64,000 nt of DNA from Comamonas resistens (GCF_030064165.1 NZ_CP125947.1:2852001-2916000), one strand, 5' to 3'. Counted from the stretch's first letter, positions 8,869 to 18,024 are shown. Program-made: numbers and translations. The notes: generated by a model from the letters alone, not told the origin.

Positions 8869-9654
8869 TCAGACTTGGGTCGCCGCAGGGCTGCGGCCCA
8901 GAATCCGCCCTAGAAAACTGCGAGTGGCCTCTTGCTGCGGGTTGTCTATGACTTGCGCGGGTGGCCCGGCCTCCACCACCACGCCGTCGCGCATGAAGAC
9001 CACCTGGTCTGCCACCTCGCGGGCAAATGCGATTTCGTGCGTGACCAGAATCATGGTCATGCCCTCTCGCGCCAGCGCTTGAATCACGCCCAGCACCTCG
9101 GCCACCAGTTCGGGGTCCAGCGCCGAGGTTGCCTCGTCAAACAGCATGACCGATGGCTCCATGGCCAGCGCACGCGCGATGGCCACGCGCTGCTTTTGGC
9201 CGCCGGACATTTTGTCAGGGAACATATCGGCACGCTCCGCCAACCCCACCTTGGTCAGCAGCTCACGCGCCTTGGCCTCGGCCTCGCGCTTGCTTTTCTT
9301 GAGCACGGTGACCGGGCCCTCCATCACGTTCTGCAGCACCGTCATGTGCGGGAACAGATTGAAGTGCTGGAACACCATGCCGGTGCGCGCCCGAAAGCCC
9401 GCCAAGACCTTGTCGCCAGGCAGCTCGGTAGCCTTGCCGCTGAAGCTTAAAGACTGCTCGCCCACGCGAATTTCCCCGCCATCGGGCACCGTGAGCAAAT
9501 TCACGCAGCGCAGCAGCGTGGACTTGCCCGACCCTGAGGGGCCTATCAGCGCAACCACGGTGCCACGCTCCACGGACAGCGAGATGTTTTTCAGGACGGC
9601 CAGATCAGCAAAGGATTTCCTGAGGTTCCTGATCTCAATAACAGGAGCATTCAT
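8869..9654 (-). CDS. Polar amino acid ABC transporter, ATP-binding protein
   Basis: 261 residues of the GlnQ/HisP type, which energises amino acid import. Walker A is GPSGSGKST (38-46), the signature is MSGGQKQRVAIARAL, Walker B is VMLFDEATSALDPE, and the switch His is in ILVTHEIAFAREV. Its start lies 3 bases after the permease stop, so the three transporter genes form one operon. Confidence 0.95.
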   Translation of the reverse strand: MNAPVIEIRNLRKSFADLAVLKNISLSVERGTVVALIGPSGSGKSTLLRCVNLLTVPDGGEIRVGEQSLSFSGKATELPGDKVLAGFRARTGMVFQHFNLFPHMTVLQNVMEGPVTVLKKSKREAEAKARELLTKVGLAERADMFPDKMSGGQKQRVAIARALAMEPSVMLFDEATSALDPELVAEVLGVIQALAREGMTMILVTHEIAFAREVADQVVFMRDGVVVEAGPPAQVIDNPQQEATRSFLGRILGRSPAATQV

Positions 9655-9657
9655 CGC

Positions 9658-10326
9658 TTACGCCTCCTTGGCTTGAGTGTGATTCTGCTCAATCCGCTTG
9701 GCCCACATGGTGGCAGGCAGCAGAATGATGAAATAGGCCACGGCGATAAAGGTATAGACCTCCAGCGGGCGATAGGTTTCATGTGCAATCACCTGACCCT
9801 GATACAGCAGATCGGGCACGGCCAGCACCGACAGCAGCGAAGTGTTCTTGAGCTGCATGATGGACTGGCTCATCAGCGGCGGCACCATGCGCTTGAAAGC
9901 CTGGGGAAGGATGATGCGGCGCATGACCTGAAAGCGCGTCATGCCGATGGCCTGACCCGCCTCGGTCTGGCCGGGGTCAATGGAGATGATGCCGCCGCGA
10001 ATGATCTCGGAATAGAAAGCACCGCCGTACAGCGACAGGCAGATGCCTGCAGCCATGGGGGCCGACATTTCGATGCCCGTGAGCACCGGCAACGCGTAAT
10101 AGAACCACACCAGTTGCACCAGCACGGGCGTGCAACGGAACACTTCGACAAAAGCGCGCAGCGGTGCGGTAACCCATGGATTGCCGGACAGACGGCCCAG
10201 ACCCACAACCAGGCCCACGGCCAGACCGCCCGCCACACAGATCGCCGTGAACAGCAGCGTATAGCCGATGCCTAGCAGCAGCACCGATTTGTAAGTCCAC
10301 AGCAGGGAAAAATCCCACTCGTACAT
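9658..10326 (-). CDS. Polar amino acid ABC transporter, permease
   Basis: 222-residue HisM/GlnP-type inner-membrane permease with about five transmembrane helices. The EVFRCTPVLVQLVWFYYALP region and the cytoplasmic EAA loop (GQAIGMTRFQVMRRIILPQA) are diagnostic. Only one permease gene is present, so the channel is probably a homodimer. It lies between the binding-protein and ATPase genes. Confidence 0.94.
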   Translation of the reverse strand: MYEWDFSLLWTYKSVLLLGIGYTLLFTAICVAGGLAVGLVVGLGRLSGNPWVTAPLRAFVEVFRCTPVLVQLVWFYYALPVLTGIEMSAPMAAGICLSLYGGAFYSEIIRGGIISIDPGQTEAGQAIGMTRFQVMRRIILPQAFKRMVPPLMSQSIMQLKNTSLLSVLAVPDLLYQGQVIAHETYRPLEVYTFIAVAYFIILLPATMWAKRIEQNHTQAKEA

Positions 10327-10455
10327 CTATCAACTCCCCAGGCTACGCGCTTTGGCAAAGTCGCGGCCCCTATCAAACGAGCAACGGCCACCGCGATCCG
10401 GTGGCCGCCATGCTCCTGCACCCGCGCCCGGCCCATGCCCTGCGCGGGCTGTCGC

Positions 10456-11286
10456 TTAGAACTTCACCTGTGTGGGGAAGCTCTCAGGCTTCACGCCCGC
10501 CAGTTTTTCCATGTTCTTGACGATGACAGACTGCACCTCGCCCTTGGCGCGCGCTTCCTTGAGCCAGGCGTTGACGGCGTTCTCCAGGTCCTTGTTGGCG
10601 CTCTTTGGCAGACCGATATGGGTGGGCGAAGTGGTCACTGGCTCGGGCACGAACATGCTGCCCACATCGGGGCGCTTGGCCAACAGCGGCTGGGCCAGCA
10701 GCACCATCAGAATCTGGCAGTCCGCACGGCCCGTCTGCACGGCCATGGAAGCAGCGCCTGAGCTGTCCAGGCGCGAAATCGTCGCCTTGGGCAGCATCTT
10801 GGTTGCGTACTGGTCCTGGTTGGAACCCACATCCACCACGATCTTCACCTTGGGGTCGTTGAGCTGCTCCCAGGTCTTGACCGGACCAAAGCCTTTTTTG
10901 CACACGGCAGTCAGCGTGTTGTTGAACAGCATGTCCGAGAAATCGACCATCTCGCGACGCGCCGGTGTAGGGCCCATGCCGAACATCACATCGATCTTGT
11001 TGGCCTGCAGATCCATCACCGAGTTGCCCCAGGTGGTTTCCACCAGCTCGACCTTGGTGCCCAGTTTCTGCGCCAGGCTGGCCGCGAAGTCAGGACCAAA
11101 GCCCTGCCACTTCTGGCTGACCAGATCTTTGTGGAAATATGGCGTGGCCCCGGAGATCACGCCCACGCGCAATGTCTTGGTGCGCTCCACACGCTGCATG
11201 GAAGTCTCTTGCGCCATGGCGGCCGTGCCCACGCACAGGCTCGTGGCCAGGGCCACGGATTTGAGAATTGAAAACTTGCTGACCAT
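10456..11286 (-). CDS. Polar amino acid ABC transporter, periplasmic binding protein
   Basis: 276 residues from ATG 11286, preceded by the ribosome site GAGGGG. A signal peptide (ILKSVALATSLCVGTAAMA) is followed by an SBP family-3 domain: LRVGVISGATPYFHKD, GFGPDFAASLAQKLG, then DVMFGMGPTPARREMVDFSD. The last part fits the family's aspartate/arginine ligand motif, so an amino acid ligand is likely but not identified. It is the first gene of the operon with permease, ATPase and Lrp-type regulator. An upstream frame extension to 11364 has no signal-peptide logic. Confidence 0.92.
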   Translation of the reverse strand: MVSKFSILKSVALATSLCVGTAAMAQETSMQRVERTKTLRVGVISGATPYFHKDLVSQKWQGFGPDFAASLAQKLGTKVELVETTWGNSVMDLQANKIDVMFGMGPTPARREMVDFSDMLFNNTLTAVCKKGFGPVKTWEQLNDPKVKIVVDVGSNQDQYATKMLPKATISRLDSSGAASMAVQTGRADCQILMVLLAQPLLAKRPDVGSMFVPEPVTTSPTHIGLPKSANKDLENAVNAWLKEARAKGEVQSVIVKNMEKLAGVKPESFPTQVKF

Positions 11287-11718
11287 ACGCCCCTCAGGAA
11301 TTGAAGAATCAACTTCGATCTGATCCGAAAAAATATCGAACACATCTCGAACCAAAGTGCGCAAAGTCTAAAAGCATTTTTTGATTCTCATGTGAAAGAA
11401 GCGACGATATGACGAAAGCATGTCGCCGATATGCATGGAATCAACTAATGTTTATCGACATATAGGTAATATCACTGATGTTTTTGAACCTAGATGATGT
11501 GGCTCCACGGCTTGCCATAGCTGCTGATTCGTCACTTGGGACAGGCAAATCGTTGAACATGGTCGACGAGGCTTGCAGACAGGGCTGACAATCTGTTCTC
11601 ACCCATCGGCGTCCTGGCACAAGATCAAAAAGTGGCGGGAGCGCAGACTGGCTTTGCGCAGGCCGCTATCTTTTTTTGATTTTCCGCACGCAAAGTGCCG
11701 GAAAAATCAAAACGACAA
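11287..11718. other. Gene-free stretch upstream of the amino acid ABC operon
   Basis: About 430 bases without a convincing gene; it must hold the ABC operon promoter. The part near 11365-11480 is AT-rich and contains two copies of CGATATG (about 11407 and 11430) that might belong to an Lrp-type site. At about 11674-11713 a near-perfect inverted repeat (TTTTGATTTTCCG / CGGAAAAATCAAAA, one-base bulge) forms a strong hairpin next to the tRNA terminator. Confidence 0.45.
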
Positions 11719-11750
11719 AAAACCCCGTTCATTTCCATGAACGGGGTTTT
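11719..11750 (-). terminator. Terminator of tRNA-Gln
   Basis: Perfect 14-bp inverted repeat AAAACCCCGTTCAT (11719-11732) / ATGAACGGGGTTTT (11737-11750) with a 4-base loop, 6 bases past the tRNA 3' end. On the minus strand it is followed by a T run. Confidence 0.9.
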
Positions 11751-11756
11751 CAATTT

Positions 11757-11833
11757 TGGCAGGGGAAGAAGGATTCGAACCTTCGCATGCTGGAATCAAA
11801 ATCCAGTGCCTTAACCAGCTTGGCGACTCCCCT
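11757..11833 (-). tRNA. tRNA-Gln (anticodon UUG)
   Basis: 77-nt tRNA including an encoded CCA (complement of 11757-11759). The acceptor stem AGGGGAG pairs over 7 bp with the 3' side, with one G-T pair. The anticodon loop is TTTTGAT with anticodon TTG (complement of 11797-11799) on a CTGGA/TCCAG stem, and the T-loop is GGTTCGAATCC. It is a single tRNA with its own terminator. Confidence 0.96.
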
Positions 11834-11930
11834 ACGATGGACGCAATTGTACAACGACTTTCAGCTACCAATTTCGAAGTAGCCAAAAAATGTGCGCTTG
11901 CACAAAAATCGGCGTTTGGAGGCCTCCGCC

Positions 11931-12251
11931 TTACTCCACCACCACGGCCGTGCCGCTGGCAGACACCATCAGCATGCCATTGCCCTGGCCCAGCACCTCA
12001 AAGTCCAGATCCACACCGACCACGGCATTGGCACCCGCTTCGCTTGCGCGCTGTTCCAGCTCTCTGAGCGCGATTTCGCGCGCACGCTGCAACTCCTTTT
12101 CGTAGGTACCGGAGCGCCCGCCCACGATATCGCGGATGCCGGCAAAGAAATCCTTGACCACGTTGGCGCCCAGAATCGCCTCGCCAGCGACCACGCCGCA
12201 GTAACGGATGATGCGCTTGCCTTCAATGCTGGGAGTGGTTGTCACGATCAT
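11931..12251 (-). CDS. YbjQ/UPF0145 family protein
   Basis: 106-residue protein of the YbjQ (UPF0145) family, sometimes called heavy-metal-binding by structure. Family features are [59 protein letters not shown] and [13 protein letters not shown]. Its cellular role is unknown; the fold forms a pentameric ring. The start at 12251 (MIVTTTPS) matches the family; an extension to 12284 does not. Confidence 0.9.
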   Translation of the reverse strand: MIVTTTPSIEGKRIIRYCGVVAGEAILGANVVKDFFAGIRDIVGGRSGTYEKELQRAREIALRELEQRASEAGANAVVGVDLDFEVLGQGNGMLMVSASGTAVVVE

Positions 12252-12317
12252 GATCTGTCCTGAAGATTGAGATAAGTGCCGCACATGCTACGCCATCTTC
12301 ATATCCGAAGCAGACAT

Positions 12318-12361
12318 GAAAACAGGCTCTAGCCCATATATTGCATACGCTTGCAGCTACG
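12318..12361. repeat. Intergenic palindromic element, degenerate copy
   Basis: AAACAGGCTCTAGCCC...ACGCTTGCAGCTAC resembles the 6.76-kb element (AAACAGGCTCCAGCGC...AGCGCTGGCAGCTCC) with a degraded central palindrome. It lies between the LysR and YbjQ genes. Confidence 0.5.
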
Positions 12362-12379
12362 AAAGATGCACTATGCCCG

Positions 12380-13282
12380 CTACTGCGCAGGGCATAGCTG
12401 AGCACGCATGGACTGCACCGCATCGCGCAGGAAACTCCAGGTCGTGGCGATACGGGGAATCTGGCGTGATTCCGCAGGCATGCTCATCCAGAAGGTGCGG
12501 GTAAAACAGGCTTGCTCGGGCAGGACCCGGCTGAGGATCGGATCCTTGTCGGCCACAAACGCTGGCAGCACGGCCAGCCCGGCCCCGGCACGCACGGCTT
12601 CGTACTGGGCAGTAATGCTGGTGCTGCGCAGGGCAAAGCGCTCGGGCCGATGCAGGGTGTCTAGCAGTTGCAGCTCACGCGTGAACAGCAGATCGTCCAC
12701 ATAGTGCACAAAACTGTGGTGGCGCAAATCCTCCGTGCGAGCCACCAGCGGCTTGCGCGCCAGGTATTCACGCTGGCCGTAGAGATAGAGACGGTAGTCG
12801 GCCAGCTTGGTCACGATGATGGAGCCGCGCCTGGGCCGCTCCAGCGAGATCACGATATCGGCCTCGCGACTCGACAGATGCAGCATGCGCGGCAGCGCCA
12901 GCAGATCCACGCTGAGCAAGGGGTAGCGCTGAGTGAGCCGCGCCAGCTCCCCCGCCAGCATCTGCGTGCCAAACCCCTCTGTCGCGCCTACACGCACCAG
13001 ACCCGCCGGGCCTTCGCTGGCGGAGGACTGTGCCAGCGGACCGCGCTCCAGCCCATCAACCGCGCTTTGCATGGCGTCGGTCACCGTCAGCAACTGGCGC
13101 CCGGCTTCGGTCAACCGCCATTGCCCGGACTCCCGCGCAAACAGCACCGCGCCTAGCTGCTTTTCCAACGCCTGTATGCGGCGCGACACCGTGGTGTGCT
13201 CCACGCCCAGGCGCCGGGCGGCTGCGGCCATGCTGCCGTTGCGCGCCAGCTCGCCAAAGAAACGCAGATGGTCCCAGTCCAT
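12380..13282 (-). CDS. LysR family transcriptional regulator
   Basis: 300 residues. The N-terminal winged helix is MDWDHLRFFGELARNGSMAAAARRLGVEHTTVSRRIQALE; the rest is a periplasmic-binding-protein-like effector domain. The DWD...HTTVSRR form is typical of the subgroup that acts as a local repressor or activator. No divergent partner is adjacent: the neighbour upstream is a MarR gene on the same strand, 15 bases away. It may therefore be co-transcribed with the MarR regulator. Its target is not readable here. Confidence 0.92.
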   Translation of the reverse strand: MDWDHLRFFGELARNGSMAAAARRLGVEHTTVSRRIQALEKQLGAVLFARESGQWRLTEAGRQLLTVTDAMQSAVDGLERGPLAQSSASEGPAGLVRVGATEGFGTQMLAGELARLTQRYPLLSVDLLALPRMLHLSSREADIVISLERPRRGSIIVTKLADYRLYLYGQREYLARKPLVARTEDLRHHSFVHYVDDLLFTRELQLLDTLHRPERFALRSTSITAQYEAVRAGAGLAVLPAFVADKDPILSRVLPEQACFTRTFWMSMPAESRQIPRIATTWSFLRDAVQSMRAQLCPAQ

Positions 13283-13297
13283 GGCCCTGCCCGCAGC

Positions 13298-13843
13298 TTA
13301 TTCGGCCGCAGCCTTGTTCTTGCCGGCCAGCGCCTTGACGGCCTTCACGGCCGCCGTGCGCTTGCGCTCCGCGCTGCGCTCGGCCACGGCGCTGGGCGCC
13401 CGCGCGAATTCGTCGTTCTCGTGGATCAGCAGCGAAATCATTTCCATGAACTGGGCTCGCTTGTCGTCAGGCAGGGGATCAAGCATGCGGCGCTGGGCGC
13501 GCAGCACCGCCGGCTCGGCCTGCTGCAGCAGCTGGCGGCCTGCATCGGTGAGCGTCAGCAGGCGCACGCGGCGATCTGCCGGGCTGGCGTTGCGCACCAT
13601 CAGGCCACGCGCTTCCAGCCGGTCGATCACGCTGCCGATGGTCGAGGTGTCGAAGCCGATGGAACGGGCCAGCGTGCGCTGGTCAATGCCGGGCTGGCGC
13701 AGTACAGCCGACAAGGAAGCGTACTGCACGGGCGTGACGCCAAAGGCATCCACCTCTTCCATGAACACGGCCACAGCGATCTGCTGCAGGCGCCGGATGT
13801 GGTAGCCGGGATAGTTTTCCAGTTCTGCGGGTTGGTATTGCAT
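13298..13843 (-). CDS. MarR family transcriptional regulator, likely of the gentisate cluster
   Basis: 181 residues from ATG 13843 (preceded by AGGAC). The winged helix-turn-helix core is VTPVQYASLSAVLRQPGIDQRTLARSIGFDTSTIGSVIDRLEARGLM with the wing RRVRLLTLTDAGRQLL; the C-terminal tail is Lys/Ala-rich. MarR repressors commonly respond to aromatic acids. The gene is divergent from the 3-hydroxybenzoate hydroxylase gene across a 318-base spacer, so it is the best candidate regulator of the operon. The frame continues to 13999, but that extension lacks family features. Confidence 0.9.
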   Translation of the reverse strand: MQYQPAELENYPGYHIRRLQQIAVAVFMEEVDAFGVTPVQYASLSAVLRQPGIDQRTLARSIGFDTSTIGSVIDRLEARGLMVRNASPADRRVRLLTLTDAGRQLLQQAEPAVLRAQRRMLDPLPDDKRAQFMEMISLLIHENDEFARAPSAVAERSAERKRTAAVKAVKALAGKNKAAAE

Positions 13844-14161
13844 GTTGTCCTGAGAAATGCCCTGAGTCGCTTCGCGCCCTCTCCTCCAGGCGCGCTTGCG
13901 TGCCGCGTCAGAGCCCTGGATCGCGGGCGATATGTAGCGGCCCAGCGATGTTCTCACGTTCGGACGCTGTTCCGGACAAAACCCGTCATCCAGAGCCATA
14001 TGCAGAAAACCTAGGGTTTACCCAATGTCTTTTTGAATTAAATCAAAACCACACTGATCATCAGCACACTGTTTATTTGCTTTCGGAAAAAGCGGCTGAA
14101 AACAGGACGCGATAGGCACCTGGCATCAACCGCTCCGCAAGCCCCCGAGAAAGTGACCCGT
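13844..14161. promoter_or_regulatory. Divergent promoter region of MarR regulator and gentisate operon
   Basis: 318 bases without a gene. The AT-rich part (14000-14110) contrasts with GC-rich flanks and holds two small dyads: AAACC-TAG-GGTTT at 14007-14019 and CTGAT-C-ATCAG near 14055. Either could be a MarR operator; neither is proven. GAGAAAG just before 14153-14162 is the likely ribosome site of the hydroxylase. Confidence 0.5.
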
Positions 14162-15370
14162 ATGACCATCAACCCCAGTTCTTCGACTCTTCCCGTTCTG
14201 ATCGCCGGCGGCGGCATCGGCGGCGTGGCGGCAGCCCTGTCGCTGGCCCGCCAGGGCTATGCGGTCAAGGTGCTGGAGCAGGCACCGCAGCTGGGCGAGA
14301 TCGGTGCCGGCATCCAGCTCGGGCCCAATGCGTTTGCAGCCTTCGACGCGCTGGGCATCGGCGAGCTGGCCCGGGACCGCGCCGTCTATACCGACGAGAT
14401 GGTCATGCACGATGCGCTGGACGAGCGCCTGTTGGGCCGCATCCCCACGGGTCAGGGCTTTCGCGAGCGCTTCGGCAATCCCTATGCGGTCATCCACCGC
14501 GCAGACATCCACACCTCGCTGCTCGAAGGCGCCCGGGCGTTGGGCAATATCGAGACCCTGACCGGCACGCGCATCGAGCGCGTGGAGCAGGACGGCGAGA
14601 CCGTCACGGTTTACGACCAGCATGGCAGGGCCCATCGGGGCCAGGCCCTGATCGGCGCCGACGGCGTGAAGTCGGTGGTGCGCCAGCAATATGTGGGCGA
14701 TCCGGCCCGCGTCTCGGGCCATGTGGTCTACCGCGCCGTAGTCGAAAAGAACGACTTCCCCGAGAACCTGCGCTGGAATGCGGCCAGCATCTGGGTCGGC
14801 CCCAACTACCACCTCGTGCACTACCCGCTGCGTGGCGGCGAGCAGTACAACGTGGTCGTCACCTTCCACAGCCGCGAGCAGGAGGAATGGGGCGTGCGCG
14901 AAGGCAGCCGCGAAGAGGTGCAGAGCTACTACCGCGACTGCTGCCCGCGCGCCCACCAGCTCATTGACATGCCCAAGAGCTGGAAGCGCTGGGCCACGGC
15001 CGACCGCGACCCCATAGGCCAATGGAGCTTCGGCCGCGCCACGCTGCTGGGCGATGCCGCCCACCCCACGCTGCAATACATCGCGCAAGGCGCCTGCATG
15101 GCGCTCGAAGACGCCGTGACGCTGGGCGAGGCCCTCAAGCGCTGCGATCACGACTGGCCCCGGGCCCTGCAGCTGTATGAGCGCTCGCGCATCGCCCGCA
15201 CGGCGCGCGTGGTGCTGTCGGCGCGCGAGATGGGCCGCATCTTCCACGCCAAAGGCGTGGAGCGCCTGGTGCGCAACGACCTGTGGAAGGGCCGCACGCC
15301 CGAGCGCTTCTACGACGCCATGGAATGGCTCTACGGCTGGACGGTCGACAAGTGCCTGGCCGAAGACTGA
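14162..15370 (+). CDS. FAD monooxygenase, 3-hydroxybenzoate 6-hydroxylase
   Basis: 402-residue group-A flavin hydroxylase expected to turn 3-hydroxybenzoate into gentisate with NAD(P)H and O2. FAD-binding GxGxxG is in VLIAGGGIGGVAAALSLARQG, the DG motif is LIGADGVKSVVR, and the GD motif is TLLGDAAHPTLQYIAQGACM. The gene is followed by gentisate dioxygenase, fumarylpyruvate hydrolase and maleylpyruvate isomerase genes, which fixes the product as gentisate. Salicylate 5-hydroxylase is normally a multicomponent enzyme, so 3-hydroxybenzoate is the better substrate guess. GTG 14153, in frame, is an alternative start. Confidence 0.88.
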   Translation: MTINPSSSTLPVLIAGGGIGGVAAALSLARQGYAVKVLEQAPQLGEIGAGIQLGPNAFAAFDALGIGELARDRAVYTDEMVMHDALDERLLGRIPTGQGFRERFGNPYAVIHRADIHTSLLEGARALGNIETLTGTRIERVEQDGETVTVYDQHGRAHRGQALIGADGVKSVVRQQYVGDPARVSGHVVYRAVVEKNDFPENLRWNAASIWVGPNYHLVHYPLRGGEQYNVVVTFHSREQEEWGVREGSREEVQSYYRDCCPRAHQLIDMPKSWKRWATADRDPIGQWSFGRATLLGDAAHPTLQYIAQGACMALEDAVTLGEALKRCDHDWPRALQLYERSRIARTARVVLSAREMGRIFHAKGVERLVRNDLWKGRTPERFYDAMEWLYGWTVDKCLAED

Positions 15371-15413
15371 GAGAAGCGGCCCCCATGCAGGAACAGACAA
15401 GAAAGAAACCGAA

Positions 15414-16541
15414 ATGAGCATGACCGAAGCCATTCCCTCTCCCGTCAAACTTTCGGCCGTGGCCGCCCCCGGCCAGCCCGAGCCCACGCCGGCGCTGGAA
15501 CAGCTGTATCGCGGCTTCGAGCAGGAGATGCTGGTGCCACTGTGGACGCAGATCGGCGACCTCATGCCCGCCCATCCCAGCAGCAAGGCCGCCGACCACC
15601 TGTGGCGCTGGGACCACCTGCTCAAGCTGGCGGACGAAGCCGGCCGCATCGTGCCCGTGGGCCGCGGGGGCGAGCGCCGCGCCATCGCGCTGGCCAACCC
15701 GGCGCTGGGCGGCCGTCCGTTTGCCACGCCCACGCTGTGGGCCGCCATCCAGTACCTGATGCCCGGCGAGGATGCTCCCGAGCACCGCCACACCCAGCAC
15801 GCCTTCCGCTTCGTGGTCGAAGGCGAAGGGGTGTGGACCGTGGTCAACGGCGACTCGGTGCGCATGTCGCGCGGCGACTTCCTGCCCCAGGGCGGCTGGA
15901 ACTGGCATGCCCACCACAACGCGGCCAGCGAACCCATGGCCTGGATAGACGGCCTGGACATTCCGTTTGCCTACTACGGCGAGTCGCAGTTCTTCGAGCA
16001 CGGACGCCTGCACCTGGACCCGCACGAGCGCGCCACGCCACGGCATTCGCGCTCCGAACGCCTGTGGGCCCATCCCGGCCTGCGCCCGGTGGCCCACCTT
16101 GAAGAGGCCCCGGTCACCCCGCTGCTGGCCTACCGCTGGGTGGATACGGACCGGGCCCTGAACGAGCAGCTGGCGCTGGAAGCCGAAGGGTACGCCGCCA
16201 CCGTCAGCCCCGGCCACGCCGCCGTGCGCTACACCAATCCCACGAACGGCCGCGACGTGCTGCCCACCATCCGCTGCGAGATGCACCGCGTGAAAAGCGG
16301 CGCCAGCACCCGGCCCAAGCGCGAAGTGGGCTCTGCCGTGTTCCAGGTCTTCGATGGCCAGGGCACGGTCGCCGTGGGCGAGAAGCAATGGCAGGTGCGA
16401 CGGGGCGACCTGTTCGTCGTGCCCTCGTGGCAGAGCTTCACCGCGCGCTGCGATGCCGGCCAGGTTCCCCTGGACCTATTCCGCTTTGCCGACACCCCGA
16501 TCTTCGAGGCCGTGCACGCCTACCGCTGCCAGCCCGGCTGA
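15414..16541 (+). CDS. gtdA: Gentisate 1,2-dioxygenase
   Basis: 375-residue bicupin Fe(II) ring-cleavage dioxygenase; it opens gentisate to maleylpyruvate. The first cupin carries the metal motif PEHRHTQHAFRFVVEGEG and then the third His region in PQGGWNWHAHHN. The second cupin (about 270-360, FQVFDGQGTVAVGEKQWQV) is degenerate, as is usual. It starts at ATG 15414, 43 bases after the hydroxylase stop. It is the second gene of the operon. Confidence 0.94.
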   Translation: MSMTEAIPSPVKLSAVAAPGQPEPTPALEQLYRGFEQEMLVPLWTQIGDLMPAHPSSKAADHLWRWDHLLKLADEAGRIVPVGRGGERRAIALANPALGGRPFATPTLWAAIQYLMPGEDAPEHRHTQHAFRFVVEGEGVWTVVNGDSVRMSRGDFLPQGGWNWHAHHNAASEPMAWIDGLDIPFAYYGESQFFEHGRLHLDPHERATPRHSRSERLWAHPGLRPVAHLEEAPVTPLLAYRWVDTDRALNEQLALEAEGYAATVSPGHAAVRYTNPTNGRDVLPTIRCEMHRVKSGASTRPKREVGSAVFQVFDGQGTVAVGEKQWQVRRGDLFVVPSWQSFTARCDAGQVPLDLFRFADTPIFEAVHAYRCQPG

Positions 16542-16573
16542 TCCATCCATCCCACCGCTGAAAGGAATTTCCC

Positions 16574-17281
16574 ATGTCCCAAGCCAACTACCTGTGGGCT
16601 CCCGCCCCTGTCCAGTCCCTGCCCGTGCGCGGCAGCGATCAGCGCCTGCCCATCAACCGCCTGTTCTTCGTGGGCCGCAACTACCATGCCCATGCCGTGG
16701 AGATGGGCCGTCCCGTGGACAAGAGCGTGGAGCGTCCCTTCTACTTCACCAAGTCGCCGCAGACGCTGACGCCTTCAGGCGCCACCGTGGCCTACCCGCC
16801 CGAAACCCAGAACTACCACTTCGAGATGGAACTGGTCGTGGCCATCGGCAAGCCGGGCTTCCGCATTCCGGCCGAACAGGCCCATGAATACATCTACGGC
16901 TACGCCTGCGGCCTGGACATGACCCGCCGCGACCTGCAACTGGTGGCGCGCGACAAGGGCCGCCCCTGGGACCTGGGCAAGGACGTGGAGCAGTCCTCCA
17001 TCGCCACCGAAGTGGTCCCCATGCCCGGCAAGGTCATCGAATCCGGCGCGATCGAGCTGTCGGTCAACGGCGAAGTCAAGCAGCAGTCCGATGTGGACAA
17101 GCTGATCTGGAACATCCGCGAAATCATTGCCGACCTGTCCCTTTTCTACCACCTGCAGCCCGGCGACCTGATCTACACGGGCACGCCCGAAGGCGTGGGT
17201 GCCGTGCTGCCCGGCGACAAGATCACGGGCCGCGTGGAAGGCGTGGGCGAGATCGCCCTGACCGTGGGCCAACCTGAATAA
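16574..17281 (+). CDS. nagK: Fumarylpyruvate hydrolase (FAH family)
   Basis: 235 residues of the fumarylacetoacetase fold: [40 protein letters not shown] and the signature [17 protein letters not shown]. In gentisate clusters this protein splits fumarylpyruvate into fumarate and pyruvate using a divalent metal. The start is preceded by AAAGGAA. It is followed by the isomerase that makes its substrate. Confidence 0.92.
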   Translation: MSQANYLWAPAPVQSLPVRGSDQRLPINRLFFVGRNYHAHAVEMGRPVDKSVERPFYFTKSPQTLTPSGATVAYPPETQNYHFEMELVVAIGKPGFRIPAEQAHEYIYGYACGLDMTRRDLQLVARDKGRPWDLGKDVEQSSIATEVVPMPGKVIESGAIELSVNGEVKQQSDVDKLIWNIREIIADLSLFYHLQPGDLIYTGTPEGVGAVLPGDKITGRVEGVGEIALTVGQPE

Positions 17282-17287
17282 GACACG

Positions 17288-17361
17288 ACTTATGCAAATC
17301 AGGTTCAGGCATGAGCTTCACCTCAAGAAAGCAGCCTTGGCGAATCCTTGTTTGCGTAAGT
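17288..17361. repeat. ~75-bp long-palindrome element, copy 1
   Basis: Begins ACTTATGCAAA and ends TTTGCGTAAGT, an imperfect inverted repeat. The interior (CAGG..GAGCTTC.CCTCA, then CCTTGGCG.ATCCT) matches the element at 39863-39937. It lies inside the operon, 18 bases before the isomerase start, so a transcript would carry it as a hairpin between two coding regions. Confidence 0.75.
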
Positions 17362-17379
17362 CCTATTAAGAGATACACC

Positions 17380-18024
17380 ATGAAGCTCTACAGCTTTTTC
17401 CGCAGCGGCACCTCGCACCGGTTGCGCATCGCGCTCAACCTCAAGGGCCTCACGCCCGAGTATGTCCCCGTGGACCTGCGCGTGGACGAGCAGGCCGAGG
17501 CGCCCTACAAGGCCGTGAACCCGCAAGGCCTGGTGCCGGCCCTCACGCTGGACAGCGGCGAGACGCTGATCCAGTCGCCCGCCATCATCGAATGGCTGGA
17601 AGAGCGCCATCCCACTCCGCCCCTGCTGCCCGCAGAGCCCGAGGCCCGCGCCCACGTGCGCGCCCTGGCGGCCATCGTGGGCTGCGATGTGCATCCCATC
17701 AACAACCGCCGCATCCTGCAGACCCTGCGCCGGCAGTTCGGCGCCGACGAGGCCGCCGTCAACGCCTGGTGCGCCACCTGGATCACGGCAGGCTTCGATG
17801 CCATTGAAGCCCTGCTGGCCCAGGACAAGGCACGCGGCGTCTTCTGCTGGGGCAACGCACCGACCCTGGCCGATGTCTACCTGATTCCCCAGGTGGAAAG
17901 CGCGCGCCGCTTCGGCGTGGACCTGACCCGATGGCCGCTGATCGGCGCCGTGGACCAGGCCTGCGCCGCCCTGCCGGCCTTTGCCCGGGCCGCGCCCCTG
18001 GCCCAGCCCGACGCGGCCCGATAA
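17380..18024 (+). CDS. Maleylpyruvate/maleylacetoacetate isomerase (zeta-class GST)
   Basis: 214-residue glutathione S-transferase-fold isomerase: the active-site loop YSFFRSGTSHRLRIALNLKG corresponds to the zeta SSxS motif region, with NPQGLVPAL and QSPAIIEWLEE for glutathione binding. It converts maleylpyruvate to fumarylpyruvate, the step between GtdA and the FAH hydrolase. The start at 17380 is set by homology; an upstream extension runs through the repeat element. The 98-base gap to the previous stop is mostly that element. Confidence 0.92.
   Translation: MKLYSFFRSGTSHRLRIALNLKGLTPEYVPVDLRVDEQAEAPYKAVNPQGLVPALTLDSGETLIQSPAIIEWLEERHPTPPLLPAEPEARAHVRALAAIVGCDVHPINNRRILQTLRRQFGADEAAVNAWCATWITAGFDAIEALLAQDKARGVFCWGNAPTLADVYLIPQVESARRFGVDLTRWPLIGAVDQACAALPAFARAAPLAQPDAAR

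Noticed and set aside
14126-15961. 611-codon open frame on the minus strand across the gentisate genes
   Set aside because: It is a shadow of two strongly recognised plus-strand genes; high GC at third positions keeps the antisense frame open, and the translation has no family features.
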